The notes: a model not told the origin generated them from the sequence alone. Counted from the stretch's first letter, positions 16,475-24,744 are shown. The stretch is 29,610 bases of DNA from JALWZX01 sp964506905 (GCA_964506905.1 CAZDNW010000017.1:1-29610); one strand, 5' to 3'. Numbers and translations: made by a program.

Positions 16475-17647
16475 TTATTCTCTTTCGTGAAACTTTTCAT
16501 GAACCTCTTTTAGTCGTTTATTTGTAACATGAGTGTAAATTTGCGTTGTAGATACATCTGAATGCCCTAATAACTCTTGAACTGATCTTAAATCAGCACC
16601 TGCCATTAGCAAATCAGTAGCAAACGAGTGTCTTAACACATGAGGTGTAACATCTATAGATATCCCAGCCATTAATGCATATTTTTTTACCATTCTTTGT
16701 ACAGATCTAGGTGTTAATCGTAATGACTCACCATCTTCATCATTAGGATCCATAGATTTACCGCTGTATCTAACAAATAAAGGTTTAAAACTATCTTTTC
16801 TTGTGGATAAATACTTTTTCAGCCATTCTACGGCTTCTTTTGATAAATATACTGTTCTTACTTTGTTTCCTTTTCCAACTATTGTAAATTCTCTTCTTTC
16901 TAATATTTGTGGTGTGATATCATCTTTATTTAAGCTTGTAAGCTCGCTTATACGCATTCCTGTACTAAAAAGAAGCTCTAATATCGCTTTATCTCTAATG
17001 CCGCTTTTTTTAGATAAATCCTGTTGTTTTAATAAATCTTCTATTTGGTCTAAAGTTAAAAACTTGGGAACTCTAGGTTCTGGTTTTCCCAATAGTACTT
17101 TATCGGGGGGTAGGGCATCTTCAAACCCTTTTTCTATTATTAAATACCTTAAAAATGATCTTAATGCTGTTAAATAGCGGTTTTGTGTATTTCTTTTTAA
17201 TGTATTTCTACCTTTATGATGATATGTTTCTTTTCTATTTAAATACACACGAAAATCTCTTACAGTATCTTGTGTAATATCCTTATAACTTACGACATCT
17301 GAATTTTGCACTTGTGTTAACCAAACATAAAATTCCTTTAAATAGAAATGATACATCTTCACTGTGCCTTGTGACAAATTTTTGTCTACTTCACAATACT
17401 GAAGAAAGTCTTGAATTAACTTAGCTAAGTCATATTTTGAAGCACCTCGTTTTTTTGATGCTTGCGCAAAAACATCAATTGAATCACTTATTGAATTTGT
17501 TTGCTGACCCATTGATTGTAAATTTTTACTGTTATTATATGTGGAATTCGCACGCTTATCTAAATCATTACCATTGTTTTGCATAACACCGTTATCATTG
17601 TTTAAGCTATTTATATTGGAAATTTGTGTTATTTTTGAACTTGGCAT
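16475..17647 (-). CDS. Tyrosine recombinase, XerC/XerD type, with Asn/Ser-rich N-terminal extension
   Basis: Site-specific recombinase; Xer proteins resolve chromosome dimers at dif, and relatives act as integrases. The catalytic set is complete: R232 (STGMRISEL), K259 (VGKGNKVR), H336 and R339 (HVLRHSFATDLL), H362 (LLGHSD) and the nucleophile Y371 (TTQIYTHV). The SAM-like core-binding domain starts near residue 73. Residues 1-70 are a low-complexity extension rich in Asn, Ser and Gln that Xer proteins normally lack. The start at 17647 is supported by an extended -10 (TGtTATAAT) ending 7 bases upstream. It faces a 1.2-kb gap on its promoter side and converges on pyruvate kinase. A housekeeping Xer is favoured over a phage integrase because no other mobile gene is near, but no dif site was found. 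Confidence 0.9.
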   Translation of the reverse strand: MPSSKITQISNINSLNNDNGVMQNNGNDLDKRANSTYNNSKNLQSMGQQTNSISDSIDVFAQASKKRGASKYDLAKLIQDFLQYCEVDKNLSQGTVKMYHFYLKEFYVWLTQVQNSDVVSYKDITQDTVRDFRVYLNRKETYHHKGRNTLKRNTQNRYLTALRSFLRYLIIEKGFEDALPPDKVLLGKPEPRVPKFLTLDQIEDLLKQQDLSKKSGIRDKAILELLFSTGMRISELTSLNKDDITPQILERREFTIVGKGNKVRTVYLSKEAVEWLKKYLSTRKDSFKPLFVRYSGKSMDPNDEDGESLRLTPRSVQRMVKKYALMAGISIDVTPHVLRHSFATDLLMAGADLRSVQELLGHSDVSTTQIYTHVTNKRLKEVHEKFHERE

Positions 17648-17654
17648 TACATAT

Positions 17655-17663
17655 ATTATAACA
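17655..17663 (-). promoter_or_regulatory. Extended -10 promoter of the recombinase, leaderless
   Basis: On the minus strand TGtTATAAT is a perfect extended -10 that ends 7 bases before the ATG at 17647. The -35 region is weak (AATACA at 17-base spacing), as is usual with extended -10 promoters. Confidence 0.6.
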
Positions 17664-17968
17664 AATTAAGACATCTATGTATTTAATAAGTATGATTTTA
17701 AAATTAACAGTTATGATTTATATAATTTTGATTTTATAAACTTACAACATCCTTATTAAAACTTAATTATTTAACACAAAATCGTTTTTTATTAAAAAAT
17801 TTTTAAAATTTGCTAGGTAAAATATAACATGTCATTTAATTTGAAATGTAATCTGGTATTTATGAATTAGTTTAAAATTTAATTTTGACAAAATTTTGTT
17901 TTTACTGTTGTCGTGGCATTTTTGAGCTATAATAACTTATTTCAAAAGTAAATTTATATAACTTAAAT

Positions 17969-17992
17969 AAAAAAACCGCTTAAAACGGCTCT
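17969..17992 (-). terminator. Rho-independent terminator, minus strand
   Basis: Read on the minus strand, AGAGCCG pairs with CGGTTTT (7 bp, two G-U) around the loop TTTTAAG, and further T residues follow. No annotated gene ends nearby (the closest minus-strand stop is at 18830), so it implies a separate transcript, probably non-coding, arriving from the right. Confidence 0.55.
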
Positions 17993-18005
17993 GAGACGAT
18001 TTGGT

Positions 18006-18049
18006 TGTGATAACAGTAAAATCGACAATTAAACCGCATGGTTATCACA
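18006..18049. repeat. 9-bp perfect inverted repeat
   Basis: TGTGATAAC (18006-18014) and GTTATCACA (18041-18049) are exact reverse complements around a 26-base loop. On the plus strand the right arm is followed by a T-run. It lies next to the minus-strand terminator and may be part of the same RNA. Confidence 0.6.
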
Positions 18050-18060
18050 TTTTTGATAGC

Positions 18061-18128
18061 TTTTTACAACAATTGTGAATACAGAATATCTTTTTTGTAA
18101 AAAATTTGCTTTTGTATGTAGTACAAAA
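18061..18128. repeat. Two consecutive perfect hairpins
   Basis: TTTTTACAA (18061-18069) pairs with TTGTAAAAA (18095-18103). Immediately after it TTTTGTA (18110-18116) pairs with TACAAAA (18122-18128) around a 5-base loop. Both are AT-rich, so chance is a fair alternative for each one alone. Confidence 0.5.
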
Positions 18129-18395
18129 ACTATTTATTTACTTTTATTTCAAAATTACTTCTGTTTTGATTGTATTGGTAGGATATTTGCTTGCTACAAT
18201 CTCTGTGCAGTGTAGAAAAGCTTGTTAACATAAGCAAATTTTCAAAGCCACGCACAAATCAATAAGAATGATTTTATATGAAATTGACAATTATTGACAA
18301 ACAAACAAATTAAAACCGCGTTAATTAAATAAAAATAGGCTAGTGATAAAATTAAATTTTTTTATTTTAATAAATTAATTTTTTAATTTCTAGAG

Positions 18396-18419
18396 TATGC
18401 GCAAAGATTTCTGCGCATA
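18396..18419. repeat. GC-containing perfect hairpin
   Basis: TATGCGCA (18396-18403) and TGCGCATA (18412-18419) form an 8-bp perfect stem with an 8-base loop. Its GC content in a very AT-rich setting makes chance unlikely. It is followed by a second fold: CGTCGT (18451-18456) with ACGACG (18471-18476), enclosed by CCCA (18442-18445) and TGGG (18486-18489). Together these suggest a folded RNA or a protein-binding site. Confidence 0.55.
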
Positions 18420-18701
18420 TAAAAGGGAATACCTATACAAACCCAGTACTCGTCGTAATATGTATGTTTAACGACGTTGCAGTTGTGGGAAACCTGTAAT
18501 GGCATAAATTAACGAAATAAATAAGAAAGGGGAAATGAAATTTTAATACCCTAGAACTCAGGTAAAAATTCGGATTTAATTTTAATTTAATTACACTATA
18601 ACATCTTTAATATAATGTTTAGTTACTTCTATTTTTAGCTTTAACAACTTTTCCACATTTGTGGCACAACATGGTTTTGATTACAACTACAACTTATAGT
18701 T

Positions 18702-18787
18702 TGTCAAAGTATGTCAAAGTGACCGATAGTATTATGGGTCATGTTATAATGCTATGGGTTATTTACTATCGGGTTATTTTCGGTCAC
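18702..18787. repeat. Direct repeats and nested inverted repeat downstream of the 18830 gene
   Basis: TGTCAAAGT occurs twice, 10 bases apart (18702-18710, 18712-18720). It runs into GTGACCGATAGT (18719-18730), whose parts are matched by ACTATCGG (18765-18772) and CGGTCAC (18781-18787), giving a long stem with one bulge. Within it, TATGGGT occurs twice and TATCGGGT once. It lies 43 bases beyond the stop of the minus-strand membrane protein gene and could end its transcript or be a binding site. Confidence 0.55.
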
Positions 18788-18829
18788 TTCCCCTACCTTA
18801 TTTTGTTATGGAAATTGAGATTTACTTGT

Positions 18830-19657
18830 CTAGATAATATATACCAACATATAAGCAATTATTAACACAAAAAATGATTTAATATAAACAGATTTGTTTA
18901 ATTTATGTGTTAAATACTTAGATAGAATATTAACAACAACATATGCAGTAACACCAACTAACAATGATCTACCAAATGTTTCAAATGGAAATAGCATTAG
19001 TGCAGTTGAAACCTGCCATAATGACAACGCGCCAAAGATTATTGCACTTTTTCGCTTGCTTACAATATCTTCCGTAAGTTCCCCTACCTTTCTATCATCT
19101 AAAAACCACCACAGACTCTTAAAAAGCACAATATAATAAATAAAAAATAACAAAATTATAAAAAACTGTATTAATATTTGGTTTTCGCTTTCTTTTAATA
19201 TAGAAAAATACGGTATTTTGTATAATGCAACTGACCACACAAATGTATTAAGAATTAAACTCATAAAAACAAATACCTGAGCTGGTTGTAATAAGGGCAA
19301 GTATTCTTCTTGCTTTTCAGACACATAATAAACATTAATCGCAAGTTGCAATATGTATATAAGTATAGTAGTTATGAGTATAAACGCCATTTGCGCTACA
19401 GTTCCAAGAGTCGGAAACCATTGTAAAAATAGTAAATTCCCAACAACAAATAACTCTAGAAAGACCATTTTATGAAAAATATACTTCTTATCAAATATTC
19501 TTGTAAGCAAATACCAAAAACTTATTATTATGGCTATAATAGCAATAATATTCACCCACCCGGGTATTTCTATATCAACAAAATTAATGTACAAAATAGT
19601 CGATATAATAAAATATAATAAGGAATTTACAAAAAATACTCTCTTTTTGCTTTTCAT
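18830..19657 (-). CDS. Multi-pass membrane protein, unknown function
   Basis: I do not recognise this family. The 275-residue protein has about nine hydrophobic segments and few polar loops; the longest loop (around residues 188-205, FLDDRKVGELTEDIVSKRKS) is charged and probably cytoplasmic. There are no catalytic motifs. I prefer the ATG at 19657 to a TTG two codons earlier because it gives a basic MKSKKRV start just before the first helix. A promoter-like pair TTTACA (19695-19690) / TAGTAT (19673-19668), 16 bases apart, ends 10 bases before it. It lies 97 bases after ruvC and is the last gene before the 1.2-kb gap. Confidence 0.8.
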   Translation of the reverse strand: MKSKKRVFFVNSLLYFIISTILYINFVDIEIPGWVNIIAIIAIIISFWYLLTRIFDKKYIFHKMVFLELFVVGNLLFLQWFPTLGTVAQMAFILITTILIYILQLAINVYYVSEKQEEYLPLLQPAQVFVFMSLILNTFVWSVALYKIPYFSILKESENQILIQFFIILLFFIYYIVLFKSLWWFLDDRKVGELTEDIVSKRKSAIIFGALSLWQVSTALMLFPFETFGRSLLVGVTAYVVVNILSKYLTHKLNKSVYIKSFFVLIIAYMLVYII

Positions 19658-19754
19658 AAACAATTACATACTAACATAGCACAAATTATTGTAAATTATG
19701 AAGGAAAGACAAAATTAATAGCAAATGTAAGCTCGTAAAAGCTGTTGTAACCGA

Positions 19755-20234
19755 TTATTTTTTATTTAATTTAAGAGAGTGGCATATCGCAATAGCAAGG
19801 GCGTCAGAAGCGTCTATTGGCTTTATATCACCATGAATATTTAAAAGTTCCTTAACTCGTTTTCTAACGTCTTTTTTGTCCGCCCTACCGTAACCTGTTA
19901 ATTCCATTTTTGCTTGTAATGCTGTGTACTCAAAAACAGGTAATTTATAATGCCCAGCAGATAATATATATATTCCTCTTGCCTGCCCAACTGTAATAGC
20001 GGTTTTTACATTTGTATTAAAAAATAATTGCTCTATCACTAACGCATCGGGTGAATATTCCTCTATTAAATGGTTAATGCTATTATAAATTTTTAACAGT
20101 CTATCTTGCATTAAATCATTCTTTGAGGTTCGTATTTGACCATAATGAATAGGAATAAGTTTTTTCGGGTTTCGTGCATCTATAATACCGAAACCTGTTG
20201 TTGCTGTTCCTGGGTCGATTCCTAATAAAATCAT
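19755..20234 (-). CDS. ruvC: Holliday junction resolvase RuvC
   Basis: Dimeric endonuclease that resolves Holliday junctions in homologous recombination. All four acidic catalytic residues are present: D7 (LLGIDPGTATTGFG), E68 (LVIEQLFF), and D141 and D144 (DASDALAIA). At 159 residues it matches the family. The start at 20234 is preferred over one 19 codons upstream because RuvC proteins begin just before IDPGT, and because the longer form would overlap yebC with an unrelated hydrophobic stretch. The gene starts 7 bases after the yebC stop; the yebC-ruvC pairing is widespread in bacteria. RuvA and RuvB are not in this window. Confidence 0.95.
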   Translation of the reverse strand: MILLGIDPGTATTGFGIIDARNPKKLIPIHYGQIRTSKNDLMQDRLLKIYNSINHLIEEYSPDALVIEQLFFNTNVKTAITVGQARGIYILSAGHYKLPVFEYTALQAKMELTGYGRADKKDVRKRVKELLNIHGDIKPIDASDALAIAICHSLKLNKK

Positions 20235-20241
20235 GTTTTCT

Positions 20242-20781
20242 TTAGATGTCTGCATTATGATAAATATTAACGATATCGTCGTTTTCTTCAAATTCTTCTA
20301 ATATAGAATTGAACTTTTCAACGACATCTTCGTTTAACGGCACTTTAAAAGAAGGCTCAGAATTTACTGGATTTCCACCAAATATATATGCGACAGAACC
20401 TGGATCTCCTAGAGATCCACCATATTTATTAAATATACTTCTTATCGAAGAAACTGTACGATTTTTATTATCTGTTAAACACTCAATCATAAAAGCAACT
20501 CCACCCGGACCATATCCTTCGTACATAACTTGTTCTAACTTTACGCCATCTAACTCCCCTGTTCCTTTTGCAATTGCACGTTCTATTTTAGCTTTAGGCA
20601 TATTATTGGCTTTAGCTTTTTCTACAGCTGTTCTTAAAGTAGGATTAGAATTAACATCTCCTCCCCCTTGTCTAGCAGCAACAGTTATATCATTTGCAAG
20701 TTTAGTAAATAATTTTCCTCTTTTTGCATCTTCTGCTGCTTTTTTATGTTTAATGTTTGCCCATTTTGAATGTCCGGCCAT
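20242..20781 (-). CDS. yebC: YebC/TACO1-family protein, shortened
   Basis: YebC-family proteins help ribosomes through difficult peptide stretches, and some were described as transcription regulators. The N-terminal signature MAGHSKWANIKHKKAAEDAKRG, the glycine-rich ARQGGGDVNSNP, the YEGYGPGGVAFMIECLTDN block and the GSVAYIF strand are all present, and the C-terminus ends in the usual acidic EENDDIVNIYHN. At 179 residues it is about 65 shorter than the usual 240-250. The missing part corresponds to the middle domain III, while the flanking domain II strands are kept, so it looks like a clean domain loss rather than a truncation. A -10-like TATTCT lies 7 bases before the ATG. It is followed directly by ruvC. 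Confidence 0.93.
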   Translation of the reverse strand: MAGHSKWANIKHKKAAEDAKRGKLFTKLANDITVAARQGGGDVNSNPTLRTAVEKAKANNMPKAKIERAIAKGTGELDGVKLEQVMYEGYGPGGVAFMIECLTDNKNRTVSSIRSIFNKYGGSLGDPGSVAYIFGGNPVNSEPSFKVPLNEDVVEKFNSILEEFEENDDIVNIYHNADI

Positions 20782-20788
20782 ATAAGAT

Positions 20789-20794
20789 AGAATA
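20789..20794 (-). promoter_or_regulatory. -10-like box abutting yebC
   Basis: TATTCT on the minus strand ends 7 bases before the yebC ATG. It lies in the 15-base gap after the preceding gene, so it would be an internal promoter for yebC-ruvC. Confidence 0.4.
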
Positions 20795-20796
20795 TA

Positions 20797-21999
20797 TCAA
20801 AAACTAGTTAAGAACAAGGATACTTTTGTTCTATATACTTGCGGATTATAAGTACCATCATTAGGAATTTCATCAATTGTTATTATATTTTTAATTTTGA
20901 GTGTTTCAGCAAGTTTTTTTACTGTTAACAATTCTGGATTTGATGTAATTATTGTGTTTTCTGATAATTCCACGAATGAATTGTCGTCTTCTAATACATC
21001 TGCACCGATATTTTTTACTATTCTTGAACCCCAATCAGCGAGTCCTGGAATTTTGGGATCTTTTGAAGCATTGGCAATAAATACCTTTACACCTTCTTCT
21101 TTAACCTTTGATAAATCGCGTCTATCCTGCCACCAAGAATCCCAAATAGTTGAATCTAAAAGCGAGTATTTGTTTAATTCAATTACAGTTCCCGAATTGT
21201 ATGAAGTACCTCTTATAAAACGTTCTACCGCCATAATATCTTTAAATTTTAAGTTTGTTATGCAATTGTTTCTGATTGAAGATATAATTTGAGGAATTCT
21301 AGGAAAATTCTTTAACCGTAATGATGCTGAAAGATCATCTGGATTTATTTCACCTATTAGGTTTTCAAACTGGCTATATCCTTTTTCATCTGTAAAAATA
21401 TAACCGTGGGTATGTATCGCAAATATTTTAAGCATCGTCTCTTGCATCAAATAAACTCCTCTATTTTGGTCTGCATTACCTACTGCATAAATTCGTCTAA
21501 AAGGCCCTTTTCCGTAATTTAATGCATATTCAATTTCAACATCGACAGGGATTTTATATATTACATATCGATTTGACGGCACATCAAAATACACAATTCC
21601 TAGCTTATCCACTTCGCTATAAGGGTCGTTGATATCATCAAGTTGTGCTATTATTAATGTGACTTCATCATCATTCCAAACTCGTTTGGTATCAGTATAA
21701 TCCGTATATGCTGCAGATGAAAACGGAGCATTTATAAATTTATATGCTAAAAAACCACCAAAAGCCACTCCAGCAAATAACAATAAAAGCAATGAATAAA
21801 CTAATATTGCAACCTTTCTTTTTACTCTTCGCCTTGTTCTTTTAGAATTAAAAAGAGTCGCGTTAGAAGTTGAATGCGTAAATGATTTTCTTTTTCTTGT
21901 GGAATTTTTAATTGGTCGTTTTTTTCTAGACGATAAAGGTTTACTTCTTTTTCTTGTTGCGTATGTAGTGTATTTAGATTTTTTGCGAAATAAAGGCAT
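20797..21999 (-). CDS. Membrane-anchored LCP-like protein with LytR_C domain
   Basis: Predicted envelope protein. Residues 1-65 are strongly basic (many Arg, Lys and Ser) and should stay in the cytoplasm; a single membrane helix follows at about 66-88 (ILVYSLLLLLFAGVAFGGFL), and the rest should be outside. The middle part, with LIIAQLDDIND, VDKLGIVYFDVPSNRYVIYKIP and a GRI-like FRRIYAVGN region, resembles a degenerate LytR-CpsA-Psr domain, a family that attaches polymers to the cell wall. Residues from about 305 (VKVFIANASKDPKIPGLADWGSRIV) are a LytR_C domain, the best-supported assignment. Key LCP arginines are not clearly conserved, so catalysis is doubtful. A weak AGGA lies 11 bases before the ATG. 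It is followed by yebC after 15 bases. Confidence 0.72.
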   Translation of the reverse strand: MPLFRKKSKYTTYATRKRSKPLSSRKKRPIKNSTRKRKSFTHSTSNATLFNSKRTRRRVKRKVAILVYSLLLLLFAGVAFGGFLAYKFINAPFSSAAYTDYTDTKRVWNDDEVTLIIAQLDDINDPYSEVDKLGIVYFDVPSNRYVIYKIPVDVEIEYALNYGKGPFRRIYAVGNADQNRGVYLMQETMLKIFAIHTHGYIFTDEKGYSQFENLIGEINPDDLSASLRLKNFPRIPQIISSIRNNCITNLKFKDIMAVERFIRGTSYNSGTVIELNKYSLLDSTIWDSWWQDRRDLSKVKEEGVKVFIANASKDPKIPGLADWGSRIVKNIGADVLEDDNSFVELSENTIITSNPELLTVKKLAETLKIKNIITIDEIPNDGTYNPQVYRTKVSLFLTSF

Positions 22000-22200
22000 A
22001 CTTTTTAGTTTCCTGACCTAAAATTATGCCCTGTCCGACACTATTAGTTATATTAATATAATACAGGAATTTACTATGATTCGCAATTTTTTACAGCTTA
22101 TAGTCTCATCTTCTTTTGTTAAAATAGTCATAAACATATGACACTTAAAAATAGATATAGTTTATTTATCTTGGCTTAAGTAATTGGGTTATTGTTAAAA

Positions 22201-23895
22201 TTAATATATCGGGTGATCGTGCCCTTTTATTTCCCTTTCTTTTAAGCTTTCTAGATGCATTTGTTTTTCTAATTCAAATTTGGTTTTATCAAATCCGTAT
22301 TTATGAACCAACGATGATGCATATTTGCCCCCTAAAAAGTGAGGCATTATTACATAATCAACACCAACTTTATAAAGTCTATACGCTCCTTCTATTGAGT
22401 GCGATACAGCAAGCGTTACAACAGATGGATTTTTCTTTTCAACTTTTTCAACGATATAAACATTGGTATCTATATCTGGTATTGTTGAAATAACCATTTT
22501 TGCAGAATCCAAATGTAGTTCTTCTAGAAACTCTGTATCCTCTGCATCACCATAAATACAGTCAATATTTTCTTTTTTTAACTCCTCAATGATTTGCGGA
22601 TTGTAATCAACAACCAAAAACTTTGCTTTTGCTCTTTTAAACACTTTAATAAAACTGTGGCCGATACGATTTGAACCAAAAAGAACAATGTCGTAATATT
22701 CTTGTGGCACCTCTTTTTCTCTAACAGATTTTCGCTCAAATATAACTAAATATTTGGATATTTTGGGATAAATTTTGTCTGCATATAAAACTAAATAACT
22801 TGATATCGTTATTGTTATTATTCCAACAATTGTAACCAGTGTTGTTATATTAGAACCAACCTGCCCTACACTTCTTCCTACGCCAACTAAAATAAGCGAG
22901 AATTCACTAATTTGTGCCATTGATATTGCTGCCATAAAAGAGTTTTTCTTGGTATAACCAAAATAGCCAAGAATTCCCATAAATATTACTGGTTTTACAA
23001 TAATCGTAAACAATACCAAAACCACGGAAGCTATAAAAACGCTCTGTATATCACCTAACATTATATTTGCACCAAGTGATATAAAGAACAGAACGACAAA
23101 AAAATCTCGTAAGGGTCTTAGTTTTGAACTAATTTCATGGTTATATGGAAACATTGCAAGCATAACCCCTGCTACTAAAGCACCTATTTCTATAGAAAAG
23201 CCCATTATAGAGAATAAAGAAGCTAACCCCATTCCCCATGCTAATGCAAACAAAAATAAATACTCTTGTGATTTTGCTGCAAATTTAAATATTTTAGGCA
23301 AAAAGTATTTGTAAAGTAAATATAAAACTAATATAAGTACAATAGCCTTAACAGTAGTATCAAACATAACATTCGATAAACTTCCACCAGTGGATGTTAT
23401 TGAGATAACAATAAGTGCGACTGTTGCGATAATATCTTGAACAAGTAAAAATCCAATCGATATTTTCGCATACAATTTATCTAAGTCACCATTATCGTTA
23501 AGCAACTTCATTACAATAATCGTACTGCTAAAAGCTAATCCAACCCCTAAATATATAGATTCAACTGTAGTAAAGCCTAATAAAAGTGTTAATGCCATTA
23601 CACCTATTACAGTAAAAACAACCGCTAAAATTCCTCCAATAATAGAAACTTTTCCGACTTCTTTTATAACATTTGGGTTTAAGTGCATACCTACAATGAA
23701 AAGCAGTAATGCTATACCAAATGTAGAAAATACTTCTAAAATTTCGTGAGAGTTTAAAATATTGAATACATATGGCCCTGCGATTAAACCAGTTAATATG
23801 TACCCAATAATCATTGGTTGCTTAAAGTAGCGGATAATACCAGAGATAACAACAGCTAATACAAGTATGAGGCTAATTTCTATAAATGCACCCAT
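22201..23895 (-). CDS. CPA2 (Kef-type) monovalent cation/proton antiporter with TrkA-N domain
   Basis: Inner-membrane antiporter or channel for K+ or Na+ against H+. Residues 1-380 contain about 12 membrane helices of the Na_H_Exchanger fold, including GYILTGLIAGPYVFN and the GLAFSSTIIVMKLL helix, which are characteristic of the CPA2 family. A cytoplasmic TrkA-N/RCK Rossmann domain follows from about residue 400: YDIVLFGSNRIGHSF, then DYNPQIIEELKKENIDCIYGDAEDTEFLEEL, which normally senses NAD(H) or nucleotides. There is no TrkA-C domain; the protein ends at 564 residues with a short charged tail. It starts 9 bases after the pseudouridine synthase stop, and a TAATAT hexamer ends 6 bases before the ATG. 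Confidence 0.92.
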   Translation of the reverse strand: MGAFIEISLILVLAVVISGIIRYFKQPMIIGYILTGLIAGPYVFNILNSHEILEVFSTFGIALLLFIVGMHLNPNVIKEVGKVSIIGGILAVVFTVIGVMALTLLLGFTTVESIYLGVGLAFSSTIIVMKLLNDNGDLDKLYAKISIGFLLVQDIIATVALIVISITSTGGSLSNVMFDTTVKAIVLILVLYLLYKYFLPKIFKFAAKSQEYLFLFALAWGMGLASLFSIMGFSIEIGALVAGVMLAMFPYNHEISSKLRPLRDFFVVLFFISLGANIMLGDIQSVFIASVVLVLFTIIVKPVIFMGILGYFGYTKKNSFMAAISMAQISEFSLILVGVGRSVGQVGSNITTLVTIVGIITITISSYLVLYADKIYPKISKYLVIFERKSVREKEVPQEYYDIVLFGSNRIGHSFIKVFKRAKAKFLVVDYNPQIIEELKKENIDCIYGDAEDTEFLEELHLDSAKMVISTIPDIDTNVYIVEKVEKKNPSVVTLAVSHSIEGAYRLYKVGVDYVIMPHFLGGKYASSLVHKYGFDKTKFELEKQMHLESLKEREIKGHDHPIY

Positions 23896-23904
23896 GGCAG
23901 GATA

Positions 23905-24744
23905 TTAATTATTTATACGATTCTTATTTAACAAGTTTAACACATCTTTCATATCTTTTGGTAGTTTAGCCTTTATTTCAATAGGCTTACCCGTTTTAGG
24001 ATGAAAGAATTCTATTTGTGTGGCATGAAGCATTTGCCTGTTAGCAAGATGTTCAAATTTTTTGTATCTCGTTTTGCCACTATATAAAAAATCACCAACA
24101 ACAGGTGTATTTATTGCTGTTAAATGCACTCTTATCTGATGAGTTCTACCTGTCTTAGGAAAACAATTTACTAGCGAAAATTTGCCAAGCGAAGTTTCAA
24201 ATTTTTCTACAATTTCTATTTCTGTACGAGCTTCTCTTCCGCCCTCCACTACAGCAAACTTTTCTCTATTATTTGGATTTCTATCTATTGGTGCATCAAT
24301 AATTATTAAATCGCCTTCTTTTGCGTCCTTTATGTGACCAAATGTGATTGCAATATACATTTTTTTTACCTTTCTGTCTGCAAATTGTTTTTGTAATATT
24401 AGAAAAGTATCATAATTTTTAGCCACCAATATCACCCCTGTTGTATCTTTATCTAACCTATGCACAATACCGTCACGTTTAATAAAATCTTTGTATGACA
24501 GGTCTTTTTTTTGTTTCTCTGTTAGTTGATTATATGGAATTTCGTGGTTATCACTAAGTCCTGCTATAAAGTCTGGATTTACAGTTAATTCTTTTCTTAA
24601 TTCTATAAATGGAGAAATTTGTTCCTCAATTAAATCTTGCAAGGTTTTAGAATTTTTAACAGTATCGGATCTGTTTACTACTAAACCCGCTGGTTTGTTT
24701 ATTGCTACAAGGTTTTTGTCTTCGTAAATTATGTCTAATTTCAT
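23905..24744 (-). CDS. RluA-family 23S rRNA pseudouridine synthase
   Basis: Converts specific uridines in rRNA (or tRNA) to pseudouridine. The catalytic motif HRLDKDTTG holds the nucleophile D98. INKPAGLVV near the N-terminus and GRTHQIRVHL in the C-terminal half are further family motifs. There is no N-terminal S4 domain; the protein starts straight into the catalytic domain. A region of about 40 extra residues (about 45-90) separates the KPAG and HRLD motifs compared with RluD. Its ATG overlaps the TGA of the upstream gene (ATGA), and an AAGGA lies about 11 bases before it. The exact target (RluD, RluC or RluA type) cannot be read from the sequence. Confidence 0.92.
   Translation of the reverse strand: MKLDIIYEDKNLVAINKPAGLVVNRSDTVKNSKTLQDLIEEQISPFIELRKELTVNPDFIAGLSDNHEIPYNQLTEKQKKDLSYKDFIKRDGIVHRLDKDTTGVILVAKNYDTFLILQKQFADRKVKKMYIAITFGHIKDAKEGDLIIIDAPIDRNPNNREKFAVVEGGREARTEIEIVEKFETSLGKFSLVNCFPKTGRTHQIRVHLTAINTPVVGDFLYSGKTRYKKFEHLANRQMLHATQIEFFHPKTGKPIEIKAKLPKDMKDVLNLLNKNRINN

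Larger units (their letters stand above)
17664..18829. other. 1.2-kb AT-rich gap without a convincing gene, rich in inverted repeats
   Basis: Neither strand has a protein-like reading frame of useful length; a 68-codon plus-strand frame at 18659 has no start signals and is ignored. The gap holds a minus-strand terminator (17969-17992) and perfect inverted repeats at 18006-18049, 18061-18103, 18110-18128, 18168-18201 and 18396-18419, with a further fold at 18442-18489 and a nested repeat at 18702-18787. A minus-strand promoter-like pair TTGTCA / TATAAA near 18300-18270 could drive an RNA of about 290 bases ending at the terminator. Such a large gap is unusual beside spacings of 4-120 bases elsewhere. 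Confidence 0.6.

Noticed and set aside
18223..18233. TTATGTTAACA on the minus strand resembles the XerD arm of a dif site
   Set aside because: The sequence 17 bases upstream does not match a XerC arm, and this is only a half-site in AT-rich DNA.
18395..18560. Possible RNase P RNA, tmRNA or 6S RNA
   Set aside because: The conserved cores (GAGGAAAGTC for RNase P, tmRNA ends with a T-arm) were looked for on both strands and are absent. The folding is real but the family is not identified.
18649..18657. TTTTCCACA, a DnaA-box match, with the overlapping palindrome CCACATTTGTGG
   Set aside because: It is a single site with no clustered partners in the surrounding kilobase, so it is not enough to call an origin.
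18659..18865. 68-codon plus-strand reading frame in the 1.2-kb gap
   Set aside because: It has no promoter or ribosome binding site, runs into the end of a minus-strand gene, and its bases are better explained by the repeats at 18702-18787.
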